Below are positions 30,925 through 43,660 of a DNA stretch of 64,000 nucleotides, in pieces (position 1 is the first letter of the stretch; the number at the start of each line of letters is the position of its first letter). The stretch is from Pseudopithomyces maydicus. Its lineage: Eukaryota; Ascomycota; Dothideomycetes; Pleosporales; Didymosphaeriaceae. The translations under genes were made by a program, and so were the position numbers. The notes under the pieces were generated by a model. It searched no databases, was not told the origin of the DNA, and saw only the letters and a list, made by a program, of their open reading frames with translations. The stretch is from positions 620,001-684,000 of the forward strand of contig JANTUC010000007.1 of assembly GCA_026873275.1 (NCBI GenBank), written 5' to 3'.

Positions 30925-33117
30925 TTACAAAGTCACATGCACCGTCATCCCCACACTCGGCGTCCCCTTCGCCGACATGACAAACAAATAATAGTATCCC
31001 GGCAGCAGAACCCCAGAATCCCCAGGCAACTTCACCTCCACCTGCTTCCCGTTCTTCACAACGTCATTCAGCGGCACACGCCTCTGATCGCTGTTCACAG
31101 AGTGCGTGACACTGCCCATGCGCACCAGCGACGCGCTGCCGAACTCGGAGGCCGAGAACTTGAGCGTGGCCCCGACCTTGACGGGCTTCTGCGTGAGGTT
31201 CGAGATGACGGGGCGCGTGGCGTAGCTGCCGTCCGCGTTGAACAGGTACGGCGGCTCGAAGTACTCGCCGTCGGCGTGGTCGACCGTCTTGTCGCACTTT
31301 GCGGTCGAGCCCTTGATCTTCGCGACGTAGCAGAGGCCGCCGCCGCCGATGAACACGCGGGCGTCGGGTAGGAGGATGGAGACGGAGTGGTAGTTGCGCG
31401 GGACGGCGTGGGGCGCGAGCTGTGTCCAGGTCTTGGTCTTGGGGTTGAACAGCTCCGAGGTCAGGATGCCGTCGGTGTTGGTGAAGACGATGGACTTGCG
31501 CTGGCCGCCGGTTACGAGGACGGTGCCGTCGGGCAGGACGGCCGCGTTGGCGAAGCCGCGGGGGAAGGAGAGGTCTGCGACGCGCTCGACGGTGGAGGGC
31601 TTGTAGGGCTCGCCGATGGTGGTGATGTGGGCTTTGGTGGTGGCGGCGCTGTTGGTGTAGTCCTGGGATCCGGCGGCGCTGAGGATCTTGCCGGCTACGG
31701 CGTCGTACATGACCCAGATGCCGCACATGGTGTCCTGGGTGTCGCGGGTGGCAGCCTTGGTGATGGATCCGTTACCAGTGGTGCCGAACCAGTGCTGGTC
31801 CTTTCCTGGGCCGGCCTGGAAGACAGATCCCTTCTTCCAGCCGAAGAGCCAAGCGTGGTTGTCCTCGCGCCAGATGCCCTCGTGGTCCGTGGTGAGGATA
31901 GGCTTCGCAGCGGCGTCGGGGAGGTACGTCCACTTCTGGGTCTTGGGGTCGTAAACCTCGCCGTTCTTCGCGGCGCGAGGGCCAGAGTACGCGCCGCCGA
32001 TGGTGAAGACACGGCCGTCGGACAGGATGGTAGAAGTCTGGTAGCCACGCGCGACCTTCATGTCCGCGGCGCGGGTGAACTTGTTGGTGCTGGGGTCGTA
32101 GATGCTGACGGCCTCTGCGTCGGAGCCACCCTGGACGAGGATGCGGCCGTCCTCGAGCTGCGAGATGGCTGGGCAGAACATATCGTGGTGGGTGTTGGAG
32201 ATCTCGCGGGCTGACACTGCGCCGGTAGCGAAGTTGAGGTCGCCGAACTGCGTGAGGCCTGATGCACCTCCGAAGGCATCAGTTCCCCAGGAGGAGAAGA
32301 ACATGAGGCGGTCGGCCTGGGGGAATTGGGGAACGACGTAGGCTGCTACGGGGATGAGCGGCAGGCGGACGAGGTCGGACCACTTGCCCATCTGGGCAGG
32401 CTTGATGTCCTTGGGCAGGGTGATGGTGGTGAACTGGGCATTTTGGACCCAGAAGAGGGAGGTGGCGGGCTCGGCTCCCTTGACGTGGCAGACGTTGTTC
32501 TTGGTGTCGAAGACGGCTTTGACGCAGCCTTTGGTGGTGGCGCAGAGGTCGGCGCAGGCGTTGACAGTGGTGACTTGCTTGACGATCTTTGCGCTCGCTC
32601 CGACGTAATCGGTTCCTCGGCAGACGTTGTAGACTGTGCTCTGGGAAGAGCGGTATTCTGTTTGGGGAAAGGGGCAGCGGGCGAGGTATGAGCCTGGGAA
32701 ATGTCAGTTAGGTAATGCCCCTGAACGACCACCTTGTTCGTTGGTAGTATACACACCTTCAGCGAGCTTGACAGTATCAATGCGAATCGTATCAAACTGA
32801 GTGTTGGCCTCCCAAGGCATTCTTGTTCCGCTGTTGACATCCTTGACATGGCATATCTTCCCCGTCTTGTCGTACACTGCCCTCTCGCAGCGAGTGTCGT
32901 TCGCGCAGATCTTCGCGCATGCGTCCGTGGATGCTACACTCTGGACTATTTGAAGACTCCTTCCACCAAAGTGGTAATCAGTGTTGGCGCAGATGAGATA
33001 GTTCGGGCCGTTTCCAGCTCTCCATGATCTATCCTGTCCAGGACAGGCGGTCAATGCAGCGGAAGCTGTGTGCAGCGAGAGCGCTGCAATAGCGAGCGTA
33101 GTGATGAGTGAGCTCAT
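30925..33117 (-). CDS. Secreted copper-radical oxidase (AA5_2, galactose-oxidase-like) with two PAN domains
   Basis: Exons 32757-33117 and 30925-32693 join to 709 residues. MSSLITTLAIAALSLHTASA is a signal peptide. Two similar cysteine-rich PAN/apple segments follow, at about 25-95 and 130-205, and then the seven-bladed kelch-type oxidase domain. The thioether pair is Cys about 294 (HDMFCPA) and Tyr about 338 (ARGYQTS), spaced 44 as in Fusarium galactose oxidase; RNYHSV holds the axial Tyr and His, and THSVNSDQRR the second His. The stacking position 18 residues after the linked Tyr is Tyr (GGAYSG), not Trp as in galactose oxidase, which points to an alcohol, aryl-alcohol or raffinose-type oxidase. 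No frame breaks. Confidence 0.93.
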
Positions 33118-36100
33118 TGTGGTTCAATTAGGTATAATGACAGTAATTAATAACAAAAAATAAAAAAAATGTTAACGATAGTGAGCGTATGTGACCGCTA
33201 CCTTGATTCGGCAGGGATTAAAGAGAGTGGATGTGAGTACGTCTTAAGAGCCCCAAAAGAACGACATTGACAGGAACAACAATCCCCAATAACCTGAGGC
33301 AAAACTCCATACCGCGCGCTTATATACGTTGCTCTCCATATCAATATTTGCAGAGTCGCGCATGACGACCTTGGCCGCCAAGTCCGGATCTAACCGAGTC
33401 GTTGCCGTCTCAATAGCTCTGCCCACGGACCAAGTACCTTGCTAGTGAACGTTTCATCGTTACCGTTATGGCTGAACCAATAATCTGAACGAGGCGGAGC
33501 ACACTAGTACGGCCCTTTCACACTTGGCACGTATTCTCGAAGTAAGGGTGTGGGTTTGCAAGTATTAAGAATCGATAAGGGGGTCCACAAGCATGCTCCA
33601 CAAACAGGTGGTCTTCCGCTGTTGTGGCGGCTACCGAATCAACGTCAATACGACTATATAACGCACGTGTCGCGGCATGGCCCTTTGAGCTGTCACTTGT
33701 GGTTGACGATAGGGATAGCGTGCCGAAGGAACGTAGTCTCCGCACACCTGGTAACGGGTATTCTACGGCGCAAGCCGCATTGCCTCCATCTGTCGTATCT
33801 GATTAGCTGGAGGTGCGGTCCCTCATTGCGCAACCCGTCTCCAACTGCCTCAGGGACCCGCCGCATGCGTAAGGCGGATCCATCCGGACTAGTGGCGCAG
33901 GCCTTCACTTAGCTTCGGGCCGCACACTCAGGGTTCATGCCTTGAGGCTTGAGTTTGTTTTCTCACCCACGTGAACTAGGGGGTGCGTGGGGTGAGAGGC
34001 GTCATGTTGTGATAAGCTGGCGAGCGGCGTGAATTTCGAATGGGGGCCTGCTTTTGTTATAGAGATGCGCACCTACATACATACATCAAGGAGGAGGGTA
34101 GAAATTGGCTCCATGACTCTGTAACGATGGCTAAGTATCAGGCTAGTGTCCATGGTGATGCTTAGGCAGTCCTGGTGCCTGAAATCTCCTTTTATCATAC
34201 GATACGCTATATTATATTTTTCCACGGGATCTGTATAATACAGCCAAAAGATTACAGAACTTGGTGCCAGCAATATCTAGTGCTACAGAGCGCAAACTTT
34301 AAGCTGTGCCATAGACTGGTTCATGCCAAGCTACTAACAAGGCGATCTACAGGGTGACGCTGGCTAGGCAGCCTCATGGGAAAGCAGTGCTTACTGTGGC
34401 CCACGCATGACAAAGTGCAATAGATTTCACAGAAGGGAATCCCATCTAGATATTAACACTATGTTTCACAACTTCATTTCGGCAATCGAAGGCATAAAAT
34501 AAGGCTATGCTCTGACCATTGTTTGCACAAATCTCGTGGATCGACTGATGTCGAGGCACGGCAGCAATTCATACCTAATTGATCTCTGTTGCTTTCCTAC
34601 CATATACCACTTTCAAGTGGATATATGAGCAAAACCTTCTTCCCTTGGATCATCTGAAAATAGTGCAGATGTTACCAATTGTTCAGATTATCATCGTCAA
34701 ATTGACTAGTCTACCTTACCACTGCGATACTAAGTCTTAGTAGGCTGTCTAGTCTGGCTCACCCCATCAACCCTAGCATTAAGATTGTGATGTGTCTGGT
34801 ATGATCTCATAAAGATGGAGAAGAAATGCTCTTAGACAAGATTAGTCCTCCGAGAGACATCATTGGTGTATTGCAGTTGCATTTAGAGAGGTCAGTTACA
34901 ATTTCAAAATCGGTATTATCTACGGTCGATCTAGTGAAGTCGGACCGGAAGCTCGGAGATTTATGAGAGATTTATGACGACGACTATGAATTTGCAGCTT
35001 TGTCTGGCTTTGTGTTTGCTTGACGTTCACGCTCCAGATTCGTCATCAGGATTATGGGTGATATAACCAGATGGTGTTCAAATACCCTCAATCATTGAAT
35101 AGGAAAACGGAAAACGCGGGGTATATTTGAATTCCCAGAAAGAAGCCATATAGAACGCACAGTATAGATTTTCTTGTATTTCGAATATAGAACAGTGTCC
35201 CGAGTGTTCAAGCTCAGTGCGTAGGTATCATTGCGGCGATCTACGTAATTAGACCAAACAATCAAGCTTACTAGGTTAATCTCAACATGAACATATATTC
35301 AACTAACATGCAGAAAATAATCGGAGTTAGCCGTACCTACTCAGAAGGCAACGGAAGCAGGCTATTGGTCCAGCTAGGATCGACTGCGCTGAAGTCATTG
35401 GCTCCATTTCTCCATTTTTGTTAGTAACCGTAGATCCTCGGTGTATTACGTGAGACGGTTCACCGGACGTTAGAGTACCAGCAGCTGAGCTGATATCTTC
35501 TGCCTGTATCATTTGCTTCTTTTGCCGAATGCTGCTCCCAGATCAGCTCCAATCCGTCCAAACATTGTTGGTCCCGAACGCTAAGAATATTCCACATGGT
35601 GTCAAGATCATGGTCTTCAATTCCACACAGCCCTTACAGTAAATTATTCTGCTATATCTTCAACCATCGTAGATATGTTTGCCCATTCACATTTCGTGTC
35701 GAAGCGCTGCTGGTGGCGGAGTATTTTCCCTCGCCGCAGAAGCTAATCTTCAACTAGACAAGCGGCCCGATCTCACCTCGTTAGTGTCCGGTCAGCTGCA
35801 GCCGCGGGGCATCGTCCATGTTTCCAGCACATCACCTGTCCATACATTCGTTCTAGCTTTCTCGGCATGCAACTGCTGCATTGCCGATCTTGTTCACTCT
35901 CAAGATCATTCCTTATCTGGCTCCATTCAGCGCACAGATTCTAAAGATAGCGGTCGCTCTAGACGGCCAACTCATCCACCAGCGAATGAACTGTCGCATT
36001 GTACAGAAAAGTAATATGTAGAGAGTAAGTACACACCGATAGCATGTGTTGGGTGGCACGGCCTGGAGAATTTATCAGCCGCAACGGGAATAAAATGATG

Positions 36101-36202
36101 CTGCGATCCAGGTTCTGTTTGGTGTGCGACAGCTAGGTAATTCATTATCGTCGGTTGTTTCCAATTCTATCACATCGAATTTTGCTATTATAATATTTTC
36201 CG
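33118..36202. other. Gene-poor 3 kb stretch
   Basis: No frame on either strand shows a recognisable domain or splice-consistent structure. The part from about 34100 to 35700 is AT-rich compared with its flanks and has many stops, as an old decayed region would, but I see no terminal repeats or transposase fragment. The left edge holds the oxidase promoter, with an A-rich tract near 33150-33170. Confidence 0.45.
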
Positions 36203-38227
36203 ATGGCTTATCAGCCACTAAAAGGGCAGCATGTTGTTGCCATAGAGTCAGTGAATGGCCAACATACGACAAGCCAGGCCCCCACCGATCACAACCCTTT
36301 CCAAGCGGGATTTCAAGATATTCAATTCGATCGAGATGCTAGCGCTGGTACGGAAACTCGGGCAAGCAAGCATGCCCCCCACTGGAGTTCATCTACGAAC
36401 ACTACCGTGGTCACGTCGGAAAATAGCAGCCTCAAGTCTCTGCGCAAGGTCAAACTGTCTCGCTCAGGCACCTGGATGCCAGAGATAGTGACTTTGCTAG
36501 TTGGATTTGGTGCTGTCGCTTCGATAATCGGAGTTATAGCTCGGTTCAACGGACGTGCATTGCCAGAGTGGCCATATCAGATCACACTCAATGCTCTCAT
36601 CGCTCTGCTGGCTACAGTCGCGAACGCTACCATGTCCATCACTCTTTCGAGTGGCATATCTCAGTCCAAATGGATTCATTTCAAGACGGCAAATAAGCCA
36701 CTGTCAGATGTAGAAGTTTTCGACGAGGCCAGTCGAGGCTCCTGGGGCGCATTAAACCTGCTAGTCAAAAGGAGAGGGGGTATGTATTGACTTCAAAGAC
36801 GCTCATACACAATCCTGACCCAACTCAGATTTCTTGGCTCCTTCGGAGCATTCGTCGCGATCGTATCCCTCGGCCTTGGACCTTTCGCCCAGCAGATCAC
36901 CACTTATAAGTCTCGAAGTGTTGAAAGCGATGTAGGCGCCGCGGTTCCTCGGGCTTTGAATTACATGGGCGCTCTGCCAGGAAACACAAGCTCAAGTAAG
37001 TGACTACCCGATATTCAGTGTATAAGATAGCGACTTATATCCAGCTCAGCGGGTTACGTGCCCATCCTCCCGATGAAAGCTGCAGTTTATAATGGTCTAT
37101 TCGCGGAGAACAATAGGCCTGCTGCATCCCTTGCTTTCACATGTCAGAGTGGAAATTGCGCCTGGAAATCCTTCGAAACATTAGCAGTGTGTCACGAATG
37201 TGTCGACATAAGCTCTCTCGCTACACGATATTGTCCACCCGAATATGGCCCGAAGCCAAATATGTCGACTTGTGGATGGCAAGTACCGCAAGGTGCCCTC
37301 CTCAATACAAGCTCCGATGTCTTTAGTATGACATCCTTCATCCCCTCTGCATATGGAGACATGCCCCATTCGACTTTGATTCGTATCATCTTCATGGGTA
37401 CAGAACTACACGACGTACCGAATGCGTTGAATATCTGGGCCAAGCAGTGTTCTCTTCAAGCTTGCGTCAATACGCTTTCGTCCTCCGTCGTGAACGGCAC
37501 ACTTCAAGAAAACATCACTCATTCTACCATGAACTCGACCGTGGTCGACATGAGCTCGCCTGATTCAGAGTCGGAATACAACGTGTACGTGAAAGGCGAG
37601 TCAGATGATTTCTACATCCTTGGAATGGGTGCTCTTTTGAGCATCCGCGGCTGGTTTGGGTCCATCTTTACAAATGGATCCGCAACAAGAACTACGACCG
37701 ACTTCACTCGCAGCATTACGGACCCCGATCGGGCTGTTGTTGTCAACCTCACTGTGGGTATATCTTCTGGTGAGACTTTCTTCGACACAGACATCGTTAC
37801 AGCATTTTACTGGAACTATTATGAATATGCCGACGGCTTGAACATGTTGATGAGTGACCTGGCTGTGTCGATGACCACCGCATTTCGCGGCTTCATGGGC
37901 GCCGAGCCGGTGAATGGCACATCGATATCAGTTGAGTCGTACGTCCATGTTAGGTGGGGCTTCGCGATTCTCCCAATCGCGGTAGTTTTAGCAACCTTTT
38001 TGTTCTTGATTGCTTCGGTAGTTATGACCAAGACCTCGCAGACAAAATTGTGGAAGAGCAGTGCCTTGGCAACGCTGTTTCATGGTTTGGATCATGATAC
38101 CAGAGCGATGTTTGATGCAGAAGAGGATCTGGCCCAGATGAAGAAGCAAGCAAAGAAGGTCGAGGTCAAGCTTAGGAGAGATGGTTCAGATGGAACCTTG
38201 CTGAGAGCAGATACTATGTCTTCTTGA
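36203..38227 (+). CDS. DUF3176 membrane protein
   Basis: Fungal-specific multi-pass membrane protein of unknown function. Exons 36203-36783, 36829-36995 and 37050-38227 join in frame to 641 residues. Hydrophobic segments lie at about 95-115, 125-145, 195-213 and 553-575; between the last two is a large, probably extracytoplasmic loop with several cysteines (CQSGNCAWKSF, CHECVD) and many N-x-S/T sites. The C-terminal tail is charged and helical. This layout (paired N-terminal helices, Cys loop, C-terminal helix) is the usual DUF3176 one. The first donor used (gtattg at 36784) is weaker than gtatg at 36780, but only the former keeps the frame. Confidence 0.85.
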
Positions 38228-38660
38228 TACTTTGCTCAATGCGATACAAGATTTAGCAGTTCTACCACCACAGAGTACCCTGATGACTGTGATGTGTCTT
38301 TGTACCTTAAAACCATGCTAATCAATAATGACATCTAGATGTAGGTGAAATCTCACGATGTCGTATCTATATTCAGTGTTTAATTTGTTTAGAAAAAAGC
38401 ATTGAAATCACTGTACGACTCTTAGCCAGGGAAAGAATCTCGTTCGATTTTCGTTCTAATAGGAGACATGATCTATCACTACCATGAAAACCAGAATATA
38501 CGGATTCTTCGTCCCAAACTCTACCGTTACATTTGGAGACAAAAGAAGTTCCTCTCGCCACGATACGCCTAACCGAGAGCTGTCTGGCAGCGCCTAAAAC
38601 TCTATGCGTTATCTAATTGAGACATGTACTTATTCGGCTCAGTGTAGAGCTCGAATGATA
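38228..38660. other. Intergenic between convergent genes
   Basis: About 0.43 kb downstream of both the DUF3176 and the Nudix genes. No gene is seen. Confidence 0.45.
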
Positions 38661-39536
38661 TCATTTGTCAAAATTTCCCGAGCGTATCTTCTGCAACTCT
38701 TTTTCAATCACGCCTGCTTGATTGAGTCCTTCATATAAAGCCCATGCTGACAGCGTCTTCGCGTCACGGGCACCTTCCCTCCAAAGATTCTCGTATTCGG
38801 TGACTCGAACGGTGATCAATTCGCTCTGGTTCCGCAATCCTCCTAGAGTCCCCTTCAAAGCTTCTACATCCTTCCGATCCAGTTCCTTCTCCCAAAGTAG
38901 CAGAGGGATGTATTCATCCAGGTTTGCTGGGCTCATATATATTGCCTTCTCTAGATTTTCTTCCGATTTCGATTGTTGCAGAGCCAGCGCAGTGAGATCG
39001 ATCAGCTCGCTCTTGAGAACTTTCAAGTTTGTTTCTTCTTCGATCTCTTGGATCGCCTTGCTCTTGATATTGTCGGACTCGTCAAGCATTCCAGCAGGAA
39101 TTTCCAAAAAGGTTGTGCTGCAGGCTCCCACCCTAGGCTGGTCGGTTAATACGACGTATCGCTCGTTCTTATTGTCCCTTGGCCGAAGAATCATTAGGAC
39201 GGCAACACTCCCACCCCGTAAAAAGACGACTCTATCAAGTTGGTTGTTTTCGCCCTTTCCATCACCTTTCCGAAGGAAGGCTTCAACAGTCATGAAGCCT
39301 ATATTCTCGCCAAAGTGGGTGATTTGATGGATTATGACCTTTTCAAGCCGCCAGGGATCGGTAGAAAAGACCTGTCCAGATTTCTTTTGATGTTCAAAGT
39401 TTGCTTTCAGTCTCAGTAGCCACTTGCTGAAGGCTGGAACAGCCATGACCTTGGCCTCGTCCAGGTCCTGATGCACCCCACTTCCCACCGTCACGGGAAT
39501 ATTATCCCAGGCTGAGAGCGTGAACGTAGTAGGCAT
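38661..39536 (-). CDS. Nudix hydrolase (nucleoside-diphosphate-sugar pyrophosphatase type)
   Basis: Single-exon gene of 291 residues. The Nudix box lies at about 149-171 (GMLDESDNIKSKAIQEIEEETN): the leading Gly and the EEE metal-binding core are present, but the usual Arg before the first Glu of REU is Gln. The preceding VLTDQPRVGACSTTFLEIPAG is typical of the ADP-ribose/UDP-sugar pyrophosphatase subgroup. A ~75-residue N-terminal extension precedes the fold. No signal peptide or membrane segment. The Met at 39536 begins the frame. Likely a cytosolic housekeeping or NDP-sugar hydrolase. Confidence 0.88.
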   Translation of the reverse strand: MPTTFTLSAWDNIPVTVGSGVHQDLDEAKVMAVPAFSKWLLRLKANFEHQKKSGQVFSTDPWRLEKVIIHQITHFGENIGFMTVEAFLRKGDGKGENNQLDRVVFLRGGSVAVLMILRPRDNKNERYVVLTDQPRVGACSTTFLEIPAGMLDESDNIKSKAIQEIEEETNLKVLKSELIDLTALALQQSKSEENLEKAIYMSPANLDEYIPLLLWEKELDRKDVEALKGTLGGLRNQSELITVRVTEYENLWREGARDAKTLSAWALYEGLNQAGVIEKELQKIRSGNFDK

Positions 39537-40132
39537 GTCGATATTGGTGCGTCGAGTTAAATGACAAAAACTGTAAGTTCGTAAGAGTTTGCTTATTGTA
39601 AATGTGAGGTCCTTCCTGCTGCCATCTGATGGGTCTTAAGATCTAGACACTTCAGGCCGCAGCATTTGAGATTGTAGACCGGTGCGACGATGGGAGGCGC
39701 AGCAGCCAAGCCAGGCAAACACGAGGTGGGGTCATCAGGCGCTGTCACATCCTTTCCGCGATAGGTTTAGTGCATGTAGCATTACGGTGTTCGCCCCCAA
39801 ATTCACATGAGTGGAGGGCTAGGTACCAACACATCAGACAACTGGCTGTTCCGTCCGTTCATAGCTGTCCTCGCGCATTCAAATTCGTTTTTCACGACCG
39901 GAGGCTCTTTCCACTACATCACACGCACTACGCTGCGCCTCGGCTCGTTCTACCCTACATATGTACGTCCACATCGAACCTCTCATCCACATACGAACTT
40001 TGAGTGTCGTTCTACCACCAAAACATCAGCCAGTAAGATCACGGACCAAGATTTCACGAATCGAAAGATCTTGAAACTTCAACATCCTGCAGACCCGAAG
40101 GTTGGGCAGTCATCGGAAACCCTACCTCTGAG
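39537..40132. promoter_or_regulatory. Divergent intergenic region, Nudix / HET gene
   Basis: About 0.6 kb between divergent starts; no supported gene. Confidence 0.45.
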
Positions 40133-42704
40133 ATGGTACTTTGCAATGTCTGTGTGGGAATGCTACGAGGGGGCAGAGGCGACGTGTGGACCGGAACCCA
40201 TGACCTGACCTTCGAGCATCACAAGAATACAGCAAGCCTGAGACGATCACGTGCAGTAGACTGTACTATCTGCACCGTTCTGGAGGGGCTGTACCGTGAA
40301 GACGGCACAGACTTGCTTGAGGATCAGCCCTTGGTTATACGGGTGACTCTTCATAAACGTTCGAAGGAGGAGGATTTCCGTCTCGATTTTGACATAGAGA
40401 AGCGGCATTCAAGAACCTTTTTGCTGAAGCCCATAGGTTCGCTTTCGGGTCTTTTTATATGAAAGCTTATGCTAACCATATTAATTCAGAACCTAACACG
40501 GCCCATTTAAGAACGCCTAAATCAGCTAATACTTCATCGGATGAAGTTTTTGAACGAGCTCATGGTTGGATAACTAAGTGCAACAAAGACTGTACATGTC
40601 TACCTAAAACGGAACCGAATTGGTAAGTATTATCATTGCATTTCACAGCTGGATGGAGACCTCTTTATAGTAATAGCAGTGAGGCTTTAGCACGCGAAAT
40701 GGTTAACTTCCTTAGGTACCCTAAGCGACTGATAGATTTGGAGAAACTTCGAGGCGCTCACGGATTCAAGATACTCGGTGGTCTGAAATTTTTGTCCGAA
40801 CGTGCTGACCTACGAACTACAAAAGTTTACCTAGTCGATAGTGCAGACTCAGTCAAACACTTAAAAGAGGCCGGTGGGCGTTACGTCACATTGAGCCACT
40901 GTTGGGGTAGACCAAAGAGCGTACAAAGCCAACTGAAGCTGACGGCGGAGACGGAGAGAAGATTCATGGATGAAGGCATCGAGCTTCGTGAGCTACCGAA
41001 GGTTAGTTACTCATCTGCATTGACGAACCAAAAGCCATGGTATATGGCCTGATTTGATACACAACGCGATAGAACTAGGTCATTTGTCCTATTTTTCGTG
41101 GAATAATGCTGACATTCCACTATTCCAGACATTCAGAGACGCAATGTTATTTGCTTGTCGTCTGGAGAATATTCGCTACATTTGGATTGACTCTCTGTGC
41201 ATTATCCAACCTATTGCTACATCCATCAACAATCCTGAAGCCGCGTCGGAACAGGATTGGAAAGAGCAAAGTCGTGATATGGGCAAGGTCTATCGAAACT
41301 CATACCTGAACATATCAGCAACAGCTGCTCAAGACGGCGATAAAGGTCTGTTTCTGCCTCGCCGTCCGGAGAATCTGTGGGAGGACGAAGTCAATGTGAA
41401 TTATGTCGGTACAACGATATTTGGTTCCGAAGCAGGGAACCTGCACCTGCAAGCCAAAGATGAACTGACCAGATGCACTCTGATTGATCTTTCGTTGTGG
41501 ACTGAGCTTGTGGACCAGGCACCCGTGAATAGGCGTGGGTGGGTACTTCAAGAGGTAAGAATGCTGTATCCTTCCTGTCTTATCGATCTGATCTCTCTAG
41601 CGACTGTTGGCACCGCGGGTAATACACTTTTGCCACAACCAAATTGCCTGGGAATGTCAAGGTTTCCAAGACGTGGAGGGCCATCCTTATAAGGACACTA
41701 CGCTCCGAATACGGTACGGTGAAATCACTGACGAGGGACGCCTCAAGGATCTCAACGCGGACCACGGTATTGCACTACGCAAAGATCGCCTAAAGGGCTT
41801 CGAAGACGACCCCGACAAAGATCTACCCAATCTAGGCATGTTCGAGCTCTGGAAACGGACAGTGGAAATCTATTCCCGAACAAGACTGACGGTGTCACGA
41901 GACAAATTGATTGCGCTTTCTGGTATCGCTCAGGACTTTTCCGAAAAGATACAATCAGACTACGTCGCAGGGCTGTGGAAGACGCACCTAGAAAGCCAGC
42001 TTTTGTGGCAAGTAAACGAGCTATACCACGACGGCATCTTTAAGAACCTTGGGCGACGTGACCCAAGACGAGCCCCTTCGTTCTCATGGGCATCTATCGA
42101 CACGCCGCATGGAATTACATATGCGGAAACCACGAATTACGCTGGAGGGGAGCATGACCAACTTCTCTTCAACATCGAAGAAGAGGGCAGTAAGATTGTG
42201 CTCGAAGATGAGAACAATCCTTTCGGTCTTGTAGAATCGGCGCATCTCAGAATAAGAGCCCGATACCTGCGAAAAATTGAGTTACGCAGGCTCGAACCAC
42301 CATGGCGTGTTCCATATGGCTGGCGCCTGGACAATCGAGCTGCTGAAGCAATATCCGATACCAGTCCCGAAAGCAACGATCTCCAACCTACCAATGATCA
42401 GAATCATGGAGGCCGGGGTAGAATTCCGACAGAACACTACAATCTGTATCTGGATGCGCCAGAGTCGGATACAGATATCTTTGAACGCGACGCCGCACTG
42501 TATTGCATGCCGGCCGCTTTTGGTCCGAGAACAATTCCGAAACGTTCACGCAACTTGTTCTGCCTGCTACTGCTGCAAACAAAGTCTTCTCCAGATCGTG
42601 TGTTCAGGAGAGTGGGAATTACCGAGCTATCGAGCCATATATATAAAAAGTCTCATGCTGAGTTGATGAGAATACCTTTCGACGAAGATATATATATCAA
42701 CTGA
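40133..42704 (+). CDS. HET-domain (heterokaryon incompatibility type) protein
   Basis: Exons 40133-40436, 40490-40622, 40716-41001, 41129-41554 and 41601-42704 join in frame to 750 residues. HET blocks are all present: RYVTLSHCWG (about 201-210), FRDAMLFACRLENIRYIWID with SLCIIQ (243-268), WKEQSRDMGKVYRNSYLNISATAA, and RRGWVLQERLLAPRVIHF at the last splice join. The N-terminus has paired cysteines (CNVC, DCTICTVL and a CNKDCTCL segment), as often seen before HET domains. No C-terminal repeat or NLR module; the tail is unique. HET proteins trigger cell death on fusion between unlike individuals, or act in innate-type responses; which applies here is unknown. No frame breaks. Confidence 0.93.
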
Positions 42705-43336
42705 AAAATGTGTTAGCGTGGGATATAGATGATAGTCCTGTACGCAACTTTTTATACAGTCATAAGAGGGGATGACAGCTTTGCCTCTATCCATTCTCAT
42801 CCAGTTAGCCACTTTGCTGCAACCTTTTCCAAAAACAAATCATCATAGACGATAGCTGGTGGACACACATGTGACAACGGAGCGCTCAATCTATAGTTCA
42901 CAGATCTGTTACTTAGCATTCAACTCTTTCAATTCTCGTCGCAAGGACCTGTACGGGCCATGGCGACTCCAGTCAGAAGCAAACCAGGCGCAACGAATCC
43001 ATCAAAGAGCATCAAAAAATAGACCAAACATGAGAAGATTGAATCTCTAAAAAGAATCCCCATACAGTGCTCAACCCGAGTTCCAAGCAATTACCAAGTT
43101 TCCAAGTCCATTACTATAACATGCAACGTGCGCTTTCCGCAAACATACCCACGCTCCACTCCCCAGCCTCCTAAATCATCTCCCTGTCCAGGTCCTTACC
43201 ACGATGTTCGAATGACTCTCCGCCGTCCGTCACAAGCCACCACACGAGTACGCCACGTCTCCCCAAAACCCACCACCTATCAGCCCAATGACGTCTCCCA
43301 TTATATTTTCACCGACCGCCCGCCCGCGCACCCGGG

Positions 43337-43357
43337 CCCCCCCTTCCCCCCCCCCCC
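43337..43357 (+). repeat. Long C homopolymers (C7 and C12)
   Basis: Seven C at 43337-43343 and twelve C at 43346-43357, separated by TT. These are the longest C runs I noticed in the window. Confidence 0.85.
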
Positions 43358-43660
43358 TCAGGGCCATTCCTACCTACGCACGTAGGAGAAACCCGTCCAG
43401 CACTTCCTCTTCCCTGGCATCCCCACCCACTCACGCGCGCGTCCCACCCACCTGCACCACGCTTACTATCCCAGGCGCTCGGCCATCCCACCACACAGCA
43501 CGCCAACCGTCCTGGTATGCACATGTGTATAAAAACGCCGAGTCCCGTATCTGCAGTCTCAGCCTCTGCTTTTGAGAGGCCTGAGGCCGAGCAGGCCAAG
43601 CAGGCAGCAAGGCTGGCTGGCGGGAAAGACAAGCGGCCGCGGGGGAAATCACATTGTCAC

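Noticed and set aside
31387..32214. Open frame of 275 codons on the plus strand
   Set aside because: Antisense shadow of the GC-rich copper-radical oxidase gene; composition Gly/Ala/Val-rich with no domain.
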